Positions 37,238 through 44,908 of a stretch of 64,000 nt of DNA are shown in pieces. The stretch is from Paenibacillus sp. LS1 (GTDB lineage: Bacteria > Bacillota > Bacilli > Paenibacillales > Paenibacillaceae), in NCBI RefSeq assembly GCF_026013365.1, contig NZ_JAPDOE010000001.1, forward strand, positions 1,674,001 to 1,738,000, read 5' to 3'. Below the pieces are notes generated by a model, which was not told the origin of the DNA, made no database searches, and saw only the letters and a program-made list of their open reading frames with translations. Position 1 is the stretch's first letter. Each line of letters starts with the position of its first letter. The translations under genes and the position numbers were made by a program.

Positions 37238-38122
37238 CTAGGCTATAAACTGCTTCCGGAACTCTACCGGAGGCAGTTTATTTAGTTTTCGTTGTGGTCG
37301 ATGTTGGTTGTAAAAATGGATATACGCTTCAATTCGCCTTTGTGCCTCGTCCATATTTCGGATATCATAAGGATAGAGTCCTTCCGTTTTGAGATGCGAG
37401 AAGAAGCTCTCCATCGAGGCATTGTCATAACAATTCCCTCGGCGAGACATGCTGATTTGGGCGCCAACCTTTGGCAGCATGTCGTGGTAGGCATAAGACG
37501 TGTACTGGAATCCCTGATCGCTGTGAACGATCAGTCCCGTCACGTCTTTTGTCTTGTTAAAAGCATTCTCAAAGGTCTGTAAAACCAGCAGATTGTCGTT
37601 TCTCTGACTCATTTGATAGGCTACAATCTCATTATTAAATAGATCTTTCACGGCAGAGAGGTAGATCCATGACTCACCTACACGGAATTGAGTGACGTCC
37701 GTAACCCATTTTTGGTTCGCTCTATCTGCTTTAAAGTCGCGCTTCAGCAGGTTTTTGGCAACACGTCCTTCAGTTGAAGAAGTGTAGTTACAGCGATGCT
37801 TACGCCGAATTCGTGATCGGATTCCAAGCGTCTGCATGAGCCGTAGCACTTTCTTATGATTCATCCAGACCCCGTGATCCTGTAGCAAAAACAACTGAAT
37901 CTGGCGGTAGCCATACACTCCGTTGTATTGGTCGTAAACCTTTTGTACAAGTGCCTTGTCCGTTTGATCACGATCTTGACCTTTGCGTTTGAGATAAGCA
38001 TAGTAGCCGCTTCTAGAGACCCCAAAAATCTTGCAAAGTGCGCTCACTGGATACTCTTTTGCGGCTTTCTCGACGCTAATATATCTTTGCATTTCATCTC
38101 CTGCATCCAGATTTCCAAGCAC
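37238..38122 (-). CDS. IS150-type transposase OrfB (DDE integrase domain)
   Basis: The catalytic part of the transposase carries the DDE triad: D in WVTDVTQF, D in IVHSDQGFQYTS and E in ASMESFFSHLKTE. An HTH_21-type segment (HKKVLRLMQTLGIRSRIRRKHR) precedes it. It is probably made as an OrfAB fusion by -1 frameshifting at AAAAAAG (38122-38128), where the OrfB frame opens. Confidence 0.92.
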   Translation of the reverse strand: MLGNLDAGDEMQRYISVEKAAKEYPVSALCKIFGVSRSGYYAYLKRKGQDRDQTDKALVQKVYDQYNGVYGYRQIQLFLLQDHGVWMNHKKVLRLMQTLGIRSRIRRKHRCNYTSSTEGRVAKNLLKRDFKADRANQKWVTDVTQFRVGESWIYLSAVKDLFNNEIVAYQMSQRNDNLLVLQTFENAFNKTKDVTGLIVHSDQGFQYTSYAYHDMLPKVGAQISMSRRGNCYDNASMESFFSHLKTEGLYPYDIRNMDEAQRRIEAYIHFYNQHRPQRKLNKLPPVEFRKQFIA

Positions 38123-38391
38123 TTTTTTAGCATTTCATTTTCTCGTTTCAGCCGCCTCAACTGTCTGTCATGGTCAACATATTCCTCTCGTCTTCCACGA
38201 TGATCAATGAGTCCAAACTCACCGGATTCCTTGTACTTCTTCATCCAATCTTTGAGACGATGTCTGTCTTTCATGCCAAACTTCTCCATGATTCTGCGAT
38301 ACGTCCAGCCTTCCACCAAGTGAAGATGTATCGCTTCCATCTTTATCTCGAAGGAATACTGTTTAAACTTCTGACCTTTAACTGCTGGCAT
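38044..38391 (-). CDS. IS150-type transposase OrfA (HTH)
   Basis: The 115-residue protein starts MPAVKGQKFKQYSFEIK and has a helix-turn-helix (GWTYRRIMEKFGMKDRHRLKDWMKKY) and a leucine-zipper-like C-terminus (LRRLKRENEMLKKCLE). The slippery heptamer AAAAAAG lies in the CTA-AAA-AAG codons before its end, the normal site for -1 frameshifting into OrfB. Confidence 0.9.
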   Translation of the reverse strand: MPAVKGQKFKQYSFEIKMEAIHLHLVEGWTYRRIMEKFGMKDRHRLKDWMKKYKESGEFGLIDHRGRREEYVDHDRQLRRLKRENEMLKKCLEIWMQEMKCKDILASRKPQKSIQ

Positions 38392-38522
38392 AAAAAATGC
38401 ACCCCTTAGAATTTCATCGGATAAACCAGGGGTTTAATCCAATGTCTATTCTAAGGGGTGCACTTCAATTCGATGTAGGTGTTTGTAATTTCCACGACGG
38501 TTCATCGCTTATGGCTCATAGG

Positions 38523-39062
38523 TCATGCCTCAAGAATATATCGTGCCGGAATATGATCGGCCAGCCAGATATTTTCATTTCCATGATAAAAGAGGATTCC
38601 ATCTATGGCCGCTTGAGCAGCATTGATTTTCAGAATGACAGGCTGATCATCACGTCTTCGTCCCACCTGAGTGGCCGTATCGATATCTGCGGACAGATGT
38701 ACATATTGCCTTTGCCGCGGTTGTAAGCCATGTTCCATAATAGAATTTACGGCGCGTGCCGGGGTACCATGGTAAAGGTTTTCCGGTGGCTCAGCAGGTG
38801 ACTTGGATATCTTGTGCGGAGTGGAATGTCCATACAATGCCCGGATGCGGCCTGAAGAGATCTCATGTCTCTTTTTCTCCGAGGCTTGGATCATCTGCTC
38901 CAGATCGTCTTCCGTCACTTCCTTCCACTGCGGACTTTCATGCAAAGCCACCAGCAATTGCGAAATTTCCACCCAACCCTCTTCGTCCAGCTCCAGCTCA
39001 TACTCCCACGGGGCATGTCGCAGAGCGTATGAGAGTTCCTTGCTTAATTTCATCAGATCCAT
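38523..39062 (-). CDS. kptA: KptA/Tpt1 RNA 2'-phosphotransferase
   Basis: The 179-residue protein matches Tpt1/KptA, which removes a 2'-phosphate from RNA using NAD via ADP-ribosylation. Family motifs are visible: LSYALRHAPWEYELELDEEGWV, RIRALYGHS, LYHGTPARAVNSIMEHGL, YVHLSAD and WLADHIPARYI. Bacteria have no known tRNA splicing that needs this enzyme, so its role is open. The start at MDLMKLS follows GGGGAG by eight bases. Confidence 0.9.
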   Translation of the reverse strand: MDLMKLSKELSYALRHAPWEYELELDEEGWVEISQLLVALHESPQWKEVTEDDLEQMIQASEKKRHEISSGRIRALYGHSTPHKISKSPAEPPENLYHGTPARAVNSIMEHGLQPRQRQYVHLSADIDTATQVGRRRDDQPVILKINAAQAAIDGILFYHGNENIWLADHIPARYILEA

Positions 39063-39094
39063 TGTGATCACTCCCCAAATCTAATAAAACTCGT

Positions 39095-39535
39095 CTATTG
39101 CTGCGATTGAACCGCTGTTAAAATCTCCTGAATGTTGCGGGTCAACCCTTCATCATCTTCCTGATTGAATTGATGGTGTCCATCGATCCCCCGATGAATA
39201 ATGGTGTTCATCACTGGATGAACTTCACGGTCGGAAGCCACCCGAATCAGGTCATCCGCAAAATCGACCGCCTGCTGTTCACTGTAGTTAAACGGTTTAA
39301 TCAGCATCCGGATACTCAGTGCATGCGCCTGCGGCTCCGCCAGCCGATCCCGATGAGTGATACCATACACCGCACCAAAACCAAAAGCAGCCATCACCTG
39401 ACGCTCCAGTTCTGTCGTCTGTTCCAAAGGCGTGCCAATCAACTCACACATTTTGTCCACCATCTGCTCAAGCTCCTTGGCCGCCGCAGCCAGAATTACG
39501 TCATTAATATCGTCAGCGTTGATAAAATCAGTCAT
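39095..39535 (-). CDS. Imm48-like immunity protein
   Basis: The 146-residue protein has the pattern I associate with the Imm48 family: MAAFGFGAVYG, HALSIRMLIKPFNYSEQQAVDFADDLI and HPVMNTIIHRGIDGHHQF. Imm48 proteins are immunity proteins of polymorphic toxins. No toxin gene is next to it here, so it may be an orphan protecting against neighbours. The start at MTDFIN has GGAG nine bases upstream; the open frame extends further. The family name is from memory and unverified. Confidence 0.6.
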   Translation of the reverse strand: MTDFINADDINDVILAAAAKELEQMVDKMCELIGTPLEQTTELERQVMAAFGFGAVYGITHRDRLAEPQAHALSIRMLIKPFNYSEQQAVDFADDLIRVASDREVHPVMNTIIHRGIDGHHQFNQEDDEGLTRNIQEILTAVQSQQ

Positions 39536-39771
39536 ATTGGTTTTCTCCATTTCTGAGCCGTATTTAATCCATCTCTCAGACTCTATGAGAACATTGTATC
39601 GGAGATAGGGTGCTCCTTTCAAACTTCTCTGCGGATAGACAAGTGATCATTCAGCTTACTATGCAGAATGAACTAAAGAATATTTAACCTTGCCACTTCG
39701 ATGACAGAACAAGCTTCTGATCCCTGTTATCCCCAGATTTTTTTGATTCACTTTTACAAAGGTGAAAATCT

Positions 39772-40674
39772 CTATTTATGCGTAGAGCAGTTTGGTAAAT
39801 GCTCATATGCGTCATTGTTAATCCCCGCGTGGTTCATCGTTTGGCGCAGCTCCGAAACAAACTCCATAAAATAGACTTCAGGACTGCGGCTTCCAGCATA
39901 ATACTGCAGGTCATAATCGTAATTTAACCGCAAATACACATCATGCAGATCGTCAACCAGCACCTTTTTCATAGCCTCTCTCGTAATAGCCGGGTCCATA
40001 TTGCACTCATTGACTAGGGTTTGCAATGTCTCCTTGAGCGCCTGCTGATCGTAGGATGGGTTAGACAACAGATGTTGCAAATCGTACAGATCTTTGAATC
40101 GGGGCCTCACTATCGTCTGATGCAGTTTCCATGCAATTTGAATGGAGAGTGGTACGGTGTGAGGAACGATAAAAGCTTCACCAACCATGGGTTGGTACGA
40201 TAGAGCAACAGACTTCTCGTCCAACTCGAGGTTAAAGGATATATCCAGATGCAGTTCATCCTCATCTTTATACTCATTTCCGACCCTTGGTTCACTATCA
40301 ATATAAAAGGCAAGCTCCGTGTTCACCGTTGGAAAATCATCCGCCATGGCGTAGTCTATTCTGCGCCAGAAGGCATTCTCCCGAAAGCTTCGGAATACGA
40401 TACCGTCATTCAGGTCCATCTCCGTTACCCGGATCATCCAGTCTGTAAATATTTCATTGGCCTGGTCCTCAGTCTCAATTCTACCTGTATACAGAAAGTC
40501 GATGTCGTCAACATAACGAACATTGGGATTCTCCAAATACTGTCTTGTCAATAAGCTTCCTTTTAATACAAATGGACTATTCACCAGAGAGGCACGCTTC
40601 AATAGAGCTTCCAACACAACAATGAATCTCTCATCCTCATTCAAGGTATGTAATTGTACACTTTTTCCGGACAT
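39772..40674 (-). CDS. AbiEii-like nucleotidyltransferase
   Basis: The 300-residue protein has a minimal nucleotidyltransferase signature, LKGSLLTRQYL followed by VDDIDFLY, plus the later KDLYDLQHLL of the AbiEii/AbiGii group. AbiEii toxins modify tRNA ends during phage infection. The usual AbiEi antitoxin (winged helix) is absent. Instead the gene follows, after 36 bases, a gene for an unknown 193-residue protein on the same strand. Whether it is a toxin is inference. Confidence 0.7.
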   Translation of the reverse strand: MSGKSVQLHTLNEDERFIVVLEALLKRASLVNSPFVLKGSLLTRQYLENPNVRYVDDIDFLYTGRIETEDQANEIFTDWMIRVTEMDLNDGIVFRSFRENAFWRRIDYAMADDFPTVNTELAFYIDSEPRVGNEYKDEDELHLDISFNLELDEKSVALSYQPMVGEAFIVPHTVPLSIQIAWKLHQTIVRPRFKDLYDLQHLLSNPSYDQQALKETLQTLVNECNMDPAITREAMKKVLVDDLHDVYLRLNYDYDLQYYAGSRSPEVYFMEFVSELRQTMNHAGINNDAYEHLPNCSTHK

Positions 40675-40710
40675 CGTTCTCCTCCTCCATTCATCGTACT
40701 CAACATCCGA

Positions 40711-41292
40711 TTAGATCCATCCACGATCCAGTTCTTCTCTGCTATCGTAGATGCACAGTTCATATTGCTGTTTTAACAATTGGATCTTGTTCATTTGCAA
40801 AATGTCATGTATTTCTTCCACTCTACGATAAAAATGTTCTGCACTTTCATATTCCCGGACAGTTACGAATCTAACTTTCCCATCAGCATTCAGCGAGTTC
40901 CGTGAGATATGTCCGCCTGAGTTGGCGCATAATTGCTTCAATACGGCCACATCATCCACATATACTTTACCGTGCCATTCAAAGTAAGGCTTGGACTGTG
41001 CCAGCATCGGCAGATCAAAATCTCTCTCTTCCTTTGCCGGAATTTCTACCTTCGTCCGAACAACCGTGAATCCACTATCCCGAAACTTCGCGGTAACCTC
41101 TTCAATAACATTCTTCACTTCTTCATAATCCGTGCTATGTACAATGCCAGTGATCATCGGTTGATTAATATATTCACCTTGGTCCAAGACGATCAATACG
41201 GGTTTCACGTTCTGTTCATTACAAATGTTGATAAAGGTTTCCTTCTCATTCTGCTTCAGATCACTCATGGTTACATGATATTCAAATTCCAT
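40711..41292 (-). CDS. Unknown protein paired with the nucleotidyltransferase
   Basis: The 193-residue protein starts MEFEYHVTMSDLKQNEKE, with AGGAAG eight bases upstream. It shows alternating strands and helices and motifs such as YFEWHGKVYVDDVAVLKQLC and GGHISRNSLNADGKVRFVTV. I recognise no family. It is upstream of the AbiEii-like gene in what looks like a two-gene operon, so it could be an antitoxin, a partner or a sensor. Confidence 0.55.
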   Translation of the reverse strand: MEFEYHVTMSDLKQNEKETFINICNEQNVKPVLIVLDQGEYINQPMITGIVHSTDYEEVKNVIEEVTAKFRDSGFTVVRTKVEIPAKEERDFDLPMLAQSKPYFEWHGKVYVDDVAVLKQLCANSGGHISRNSLNADGKVRFVTVREYESAEHFYRRVEEIHDILQMNKIQLLKQQYELCIYDSREELDRGWI

Positions 41293-41696
41293 TGGGTCAC
41301 TTCCTTTTACTGGTTTTCTTATAACTTGAAGGAAAGCACACATTCTATGTACTCATTGAATTTGTCCTTAATTTGGTTACATACGCAAGCGTTTCGTTCT
41401 ACAATGAATAATATTTTCTTTTTCCTCCCGTATAACTGATATAAAGTCAATACTAAGTTCAAAAGAAATTCAACATCAACAAGCACCCATTCAGATCTGA
41501 TACACTCTTTATACAGAATCCACGTTGTAGAAAACCAAGACGATTAATATCTCTTTCTACTCAGGCCCCCGTAACAAATAATGGAACGCCGTAAATATAA
41601 TATATCATGTGTATGATACATTAAAGTGTACGTTACTAGAAATTTAAGTCTCAAATATATGATTTACTCGTACAAAGATATGTTCAATCGAAAAAA
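41293..41696. other. AT-rich gap without recognisable gene
   Basis: I see no supported gene, RNA or promoter here. It contains a small palindrome TATCATGTGTATGATA near 41605. It separates the nucleotidyltransferase pair from the Rhs remnant array. Confidence 0.4.
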
Positions 41697-42064
41697 TCAA
41701 GTATTATCCAGATGTAATCTGTACTTCCCTTCCCTTAATAAGGATTCAAATAAATACAACCCCACATCATCGGAAATTGAATTTGTATCAAAACTATACT
41801 TCTCACTAAGTTCATCTAACGCTTCCGTAAACAACGTATTTTTTTTATTTCTTCTAATGTTAGGTACTTCACAAAGGCAAGAGGGTAATTGTCTTCTGTT
41901 AACCAATAGGACTCTTGCCAAGATACATATCCAGGGGTTCTAAATAATAATTCTTCAATTGCGGGTTCTTCTAATGAAGAAATTTCATCATAACCATGAA
42001 AATATAAAAACTTATTTGTAGTATCATCGTACGAAACCGATAGTGCAGAACCTATATATTCCAC
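41697..42064 (-). pseudogene. Frameshifted immunity-like gene
   Basis: Two overlapping frames, one ending KYLTLEEIKK and the next continuing NTLFTEALDELSEKYSF, join across a run of eight A (about 41842-41849, T on the plus strand). One missing base would restore a single protein of about 120 residues. RTPGYVSWQESYWLTE resembles the C-terminal part of CbrC/UPF0167 proteins, but without their cysteines. It is placed like an immunity gene at the far end of the Rhs array. A sequencing error in the homopolymer cannot be excluded. Confidence 0.5.
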
Positions 42065-42099
42065 TCCTCCTTGAAAGATCCCATTATTTTTCCAGAATA

Positions 42100-42146
42100 G
42101 AAAAAGAAAGAACTTAAGAAGTATTATTAATTTACTCCTTAAGTTC
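42100..42146 (-). terminator. Duplicated immunity-gene terminator
   Basis: GAACTTAAG...CTTAAGTTC with T-rich tail on the minus strand is nearly identical to the hairpin at 47212-47256 after the intact Syd-like gene. It shows that this segment is a copy of that cassette end. Confidence 0.65.
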
Positions 42147-42159
42147 ATACTAACTATTA

Positions 42160-42307
42160 TTAATTACCGAAACTCAAATTTAAAATTAATTCAATACAAC
42201 TTCTGTCCTTCTTCTCCCAACCAAGAGGTTTGGGGCAAAGTTCCGTTAATCTCTTTCCAAGTAGTGATATACCTATCAAAATAGTTTTCCATTGATCTGA
42301 TTATCAT
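42160..42307 (-). pseudogene. Internally deleted copy of the Syd-like immunity gene
   Basis: The first about 37 codons (MIIRSMENYFDRYITTWKE...) and the last few codons (..LSFGN) of the gene at 47270-47803 are present. The middle (roughly 130 codons) is missing. Nucleotide identity in the retained parts is very high, so the duplication is recent. Confidence 0.75.
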
Positions 42308-42321
42308 CTTTTTCAGTCCAC

Positions 42322-42534
42322 CTACTTAATAAATTTTTGTAATAGTTCAGCATACATAGAATCGTTCCCCCAAATACCAATTTTCTTCTCCACATTGTGT
42401 ATCCCAACATAACGAACCTGCGCAATCTTATCGAGTTGAACTATATCTGTTAAATGATAATATCTTCTTGTTAGAACCCTTAGATTACTTCCATTGTGAC
42501 AAACCCTAAACCCAAATCTACTTGTTTTTATAAG
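42322..42534 (-). pseudogene. Orphan toxin tip fragment
   Basis: A 70-codon open frame without start ends VEKKIGIWGNDSMYAELLQK-FIK, the same as the tip of the intact Rhs toxin. Its upstream half (FRVCHNGSNLRVLTRRYYHLT) is unrelated to that toxin, so the fragment is a chimera at a recombination point. Confidence 0.6.
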
Positions 42535-42563
42535 TTACCTCTTTATAGATATAGAAGTCTGGA

Positions 42564-43100
42564 TTACTTTTTCATCTTTAAAGAAGAAATAAACTCGCCT
42601 AAGTTATTTGACAATACTGTAAATTCACCTCTTTCAAAATCTTCTAATTCCACCTTTCCATTGTGATTATTCACAACAACAACCAAACCATTACCTTCTA
42701 TTCCTATCGGCACATATTCCAATTTGTTTTTATGGTTATTCTTGTAACATTGCAGTTTTTTTTCAAATGAATTCAATTCCATTCCTGGTAAAACTGGCTC
42801 GAGATTAACATAACGCCCATCAATGAACCCATCTAAATCAGCAAACCAATATGAATTAAAATAATCATATATCGAAGTATAGAATTTACAATTAAATTTC
42901 TCCTCTAATGCATCTAGACTATGAGTTTCATTCTTTACCACTGGCCTCCATCCAATTTCCCCATCATCATTAATTTCACCTTGATAAATGATTGATGCAA
43001 CTTTCTGGTTATATTCTGTTGTAAACAAAAAATTTACACCTTCATTATAACGCTGCAATCTAAGTTCAAAATAGTTTCTCATCGATACTTGAATTTCCAT
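42564..43100 (-). CDS. Syd-like (SUKH) immunity protein, second copy type
   Basis: The 178-residue protein aligns along its length with the immunity protein at 47270-47803: MRNYFELRLQRY versus MENYFDRYITTW, FNSYWFADLDGFIDG, LEPVLPGMELNSFEKKL, YVPIGIEGNGLVVVVNNHNGKVELEDFERG. The pattern fits the SecY-interacting Syd branch of the SUKH superfamily, used as immunity proteins for nuclease toxins. The frame is open upstream through a toxin remnant. The start at 43100 has AGGTGAT upstream and gives the same length as the homologue. Confidence 0.7.
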   Translation of the reverse strand: MEIQVSMRNYFELRLQRYNEGVNFLFTTEYNQKVASIIYQGEINDDGEIGWRPVVKNETHSLDALEEKFNCKFYTSIYDYFNSYWFADLDGFIDGRYVNLEPVLPGMELNSFEKKLQCYKNNHKNKLEYVPIGIEGNGLVVVVNNHNGKVELEDFERGEFTVLSNNLGEFISSLKMKK

Positions 43101-43747
43101 TAATAAATCACCTATTCTTTTAAATTTTTTTTCTAATAACTCAGCATAGGTACTGTCTTTGCCCCATGCACCTATAGCCTTTTGTTTTCCTTTTCCTACG
43201 TGCGGCATTTCAACTAATAATCTAGGGTCAGCCTGAAATATTTCATCTAATTTACTAAGATCAGCATTTCTATAAACTCTGATAGATGGTCCGAATTTGT
43301 CTCATAATTAACACCCTTATTCACACAAGAAGCTAGGGTTCCTGCTTTTGCATACCCACTCGGGTCTACATATCGGATCGGGTTGTTGGAGACATATGCA
43401 TACAGATTCAGGCCGTCTCCACGGTACGTGTCTTTCTACGCGAATCAAGCAATCAGCGGATTGTAGAACCGGGCGCGCAGATAGTAATGTCCCGTCAGCG
43501 CGTCCTGCATTTCTCCCGTATAACAGAACGGATTGCTACGTGGCTCTCTTACAGACAGCATGTTCCGGAAAGCAACATACGTGTATGCATTTAGGATATG
43601 GCCCTGTGGTCCTATCAGATGAGTCACATCACCGTGAATATTATTTACATAATAAGCCACTTCGCCCTGATCATCCACTTCTTTAGCGACACCGTTTCCA
43701 TACCAAAAAGAAACCCTGTTTCGTTCATGAGTAGATCTTGTACACAT
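43101..43747 (-). pseudogene. Decayed Rhs tail plus LHH-type toxin remnant
   Basis: The segment contains the Rhs core tail (VAYYVNNIHGDVTHL...YYLRARFYNPLIA), broken by frame changes near 43440, then DPSGYAKAGT and toxin parts (RNADLSKLDEIFQADPRLLVEMPHVGKG). The central toxin part is deleted, and the tip AIGAWGKDSTYAELLEKKF runs in frame into the immunity gene. It is a displaced relative of the C-terminus of the intact Rhs gene. Confidence 0.75.
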
Positions 43748-43794
43748 TCATAATTTATAATGAATGTTATGTTTTAAATTTGACTAATTAATAC

Positions 43795-43827
43795 AAAAAC
43801 CCTGATTGAAATAAACCATATCAGGGC
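43795..43827 (-). terminator. Terminator after the 134-residue immunity candidate
   Basis: On the minus strand CCCTGATATGG...TCAGGG followed by TTTTTG lies about 60 bases after the stop of the gene at 43890. Confidence 0.5.
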
Positions 43828-43889
43828 AAAATGTTGGTAAGATTATTTAGTTATAGCCTTATGTTTCTTATACTAATTTCTCGATGGTC

Positions 43890-44294
43890 TTAGCTGCCAT
43901 TCATAGGAATATCTTTCTTCAGATAATTTTCGAGCGCCTCCGACTCCCACCATTTCATATTTGGACCAACTCTATGTCTTAACAGGTACTTTCTCCCCTT
44001 TTCGGAATTTATTTTTGATAAAGCTATAATGGCAAATGCCGAAATGGAACCGAGCTTATATTTTTGAAGAATTAACAGCTTTTCTTCTACTTTTTCAAGA
44101 AGCTCCTCTTCAAAATGTGATATCCAATAGGATGCCCCCCCAGAAGCATCCGTAGAGTAATCATCCATAGCGATTCTGATTAATAAATTTAATAAGTCTG
44201 GATCATCAAACCTTTCCTCGAAGTACTTTTTCGCTTTTTCCGCACCATGTATTGCATCAATTAATTGTTCTCTGATAAACTTTCTTGAATACAT
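43890..44294 (-). CDS. Small helical protein, immunity candidate
   Basis: The 134-residue protein is strongly helical (FIREQLIDAIHGAEKAKKYFEE, LLNLLIRIAMDDY, HFEEELLEKVEEKLL, AFAIIALSKI), similar to HEAT-like immunity proteins, but I cannot name a family. It overlaps the DUF4291 gene by 34 bases and is in the same cassette as the ART-like toxin tip. It may be a second immunity gene for that toxin or the survivor of another cassette. Confidence 0.6.
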   Translation of the reverse strand: MYSRKFIREQLIDAIHGAEKAKKYFEERFDDPDLLNLLIRIAMDDYSTDASGGASYWISHFEEELLEKVEEKLLILQKYKLGSISAFAIIALSKINSEKGRKYLLRHRVGPNMKWWESEALENYLKKDIPMNGS

Positions 44295-44893
44295 TGACCA
44301 TCATCACCTTTACTTAATCCCAACTCCATAGCTACTGCATCATTAATACTGTATTTTGTTTCTAAAGGAAGCAGACTAATATCTAAATTATTATTCAGAA
44401 TCATCCTCTTATAATTTTTCGCTTTATCAGTTATCTCTGAAAAACCAACGATAAATTCATTTACATACTTTATAAGGATTTCATTTTTCAATCCTAACTG
44501 CACAGCTTTTCTCTGTAGCTCATTGCCGTAAAGATCTCTGTCCGGATCCATTTGACACAACACGTTTGTTTCATTCAACTTTTGTTTCCACTCATTGCTC
44601 GTACTATGGATCTTAGGCCTGAATTTAGTTAAAACTGCTTGTGATAGAATATAATCAAAACCTTCTTTTGTTATTTGTATAGAAAAAATTCTTTCTTGGT
44701 CTCTTTTACTAGCCCATTCAGACCGGTGCATCATCCAAAGAAACGAAGTTTTTATCCATGAGACTCTGCTTAAGCTAAAATAAGAACCGAATTTACCATA
44801 TAATAGTAATTCATCAGCAATCTTATTTCCAAATGCTTGATATACAGTTACATGTTGATCTGAATACGTTGCATAGATACTTTTATTCCTCAT
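44261..44893 (-). CDS. DUF4291 protein, likely immunity partner of ART-like tip
   Basis: The 210-residue protein matches the DUF4291 pattern: SIYATYSDQHVTVYQAFG, SRVSWIKTSFLWMMHRSEWA, SIQITKEGFDYILSQAVL, QMDPDRDLYGNELQRKAVQLGL and YVNEFIVGFSEITD. The molecular function of DUF4291 is not established. Here it starts 15 bases after the stop of an Rhs C-terminal fragment with an ART-like domain, exactly where an immunity gene is expected. Confidence 0.8.
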   Translation of the reverse strand: MRNKSIYATYSDQHVTVYQAFGNKIADELLLYGKFGSYFSLSRVSWIKTSFLWMMHRSEWASKRDQERIFSIQITKEGFDYILSQAVLTKFRPKIHSTSNEWKQKLNETNVLCQMDPDRDLYGNELQRKAVQLGLKNEILIKYVNEFIVGFSEITDKAKNYKRMILNNNLDISLLPLETKYSINDAVAMELGLSKGDDGQCIQESLSENN

Positions 44894-44908
44894 TATTAAT
44901 CGACCTTA

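Larger units (their letters stand above)
37200..38467 (-). mobile_element. IS3-family, IS150-group insertion sequence
   Basis: The element is about 1268 bases long. Its ends align as imperfect inverted repeats: left TGGTCAAGACCCCATTTAATAGACATTG and, on the other strand, right TGAAGTGCACCCC then TTAGAATAGACATTG. They share TG, CCCC and AATAGACATTG. Two overlapping reading frames encode the transposase. The three bases flanking each end (ATA and ATT) do not form a perfect direct repeat. Both frames are intact, so the copy may be active. Confidence 0.85.

Noticed and set aside
39772..40674. Complete AbiE toxin-antitoxin system
   Set aside because: The AbiEi winged-helix antitoxin is not present; only the nucleotidyltransferase half is recognisable.
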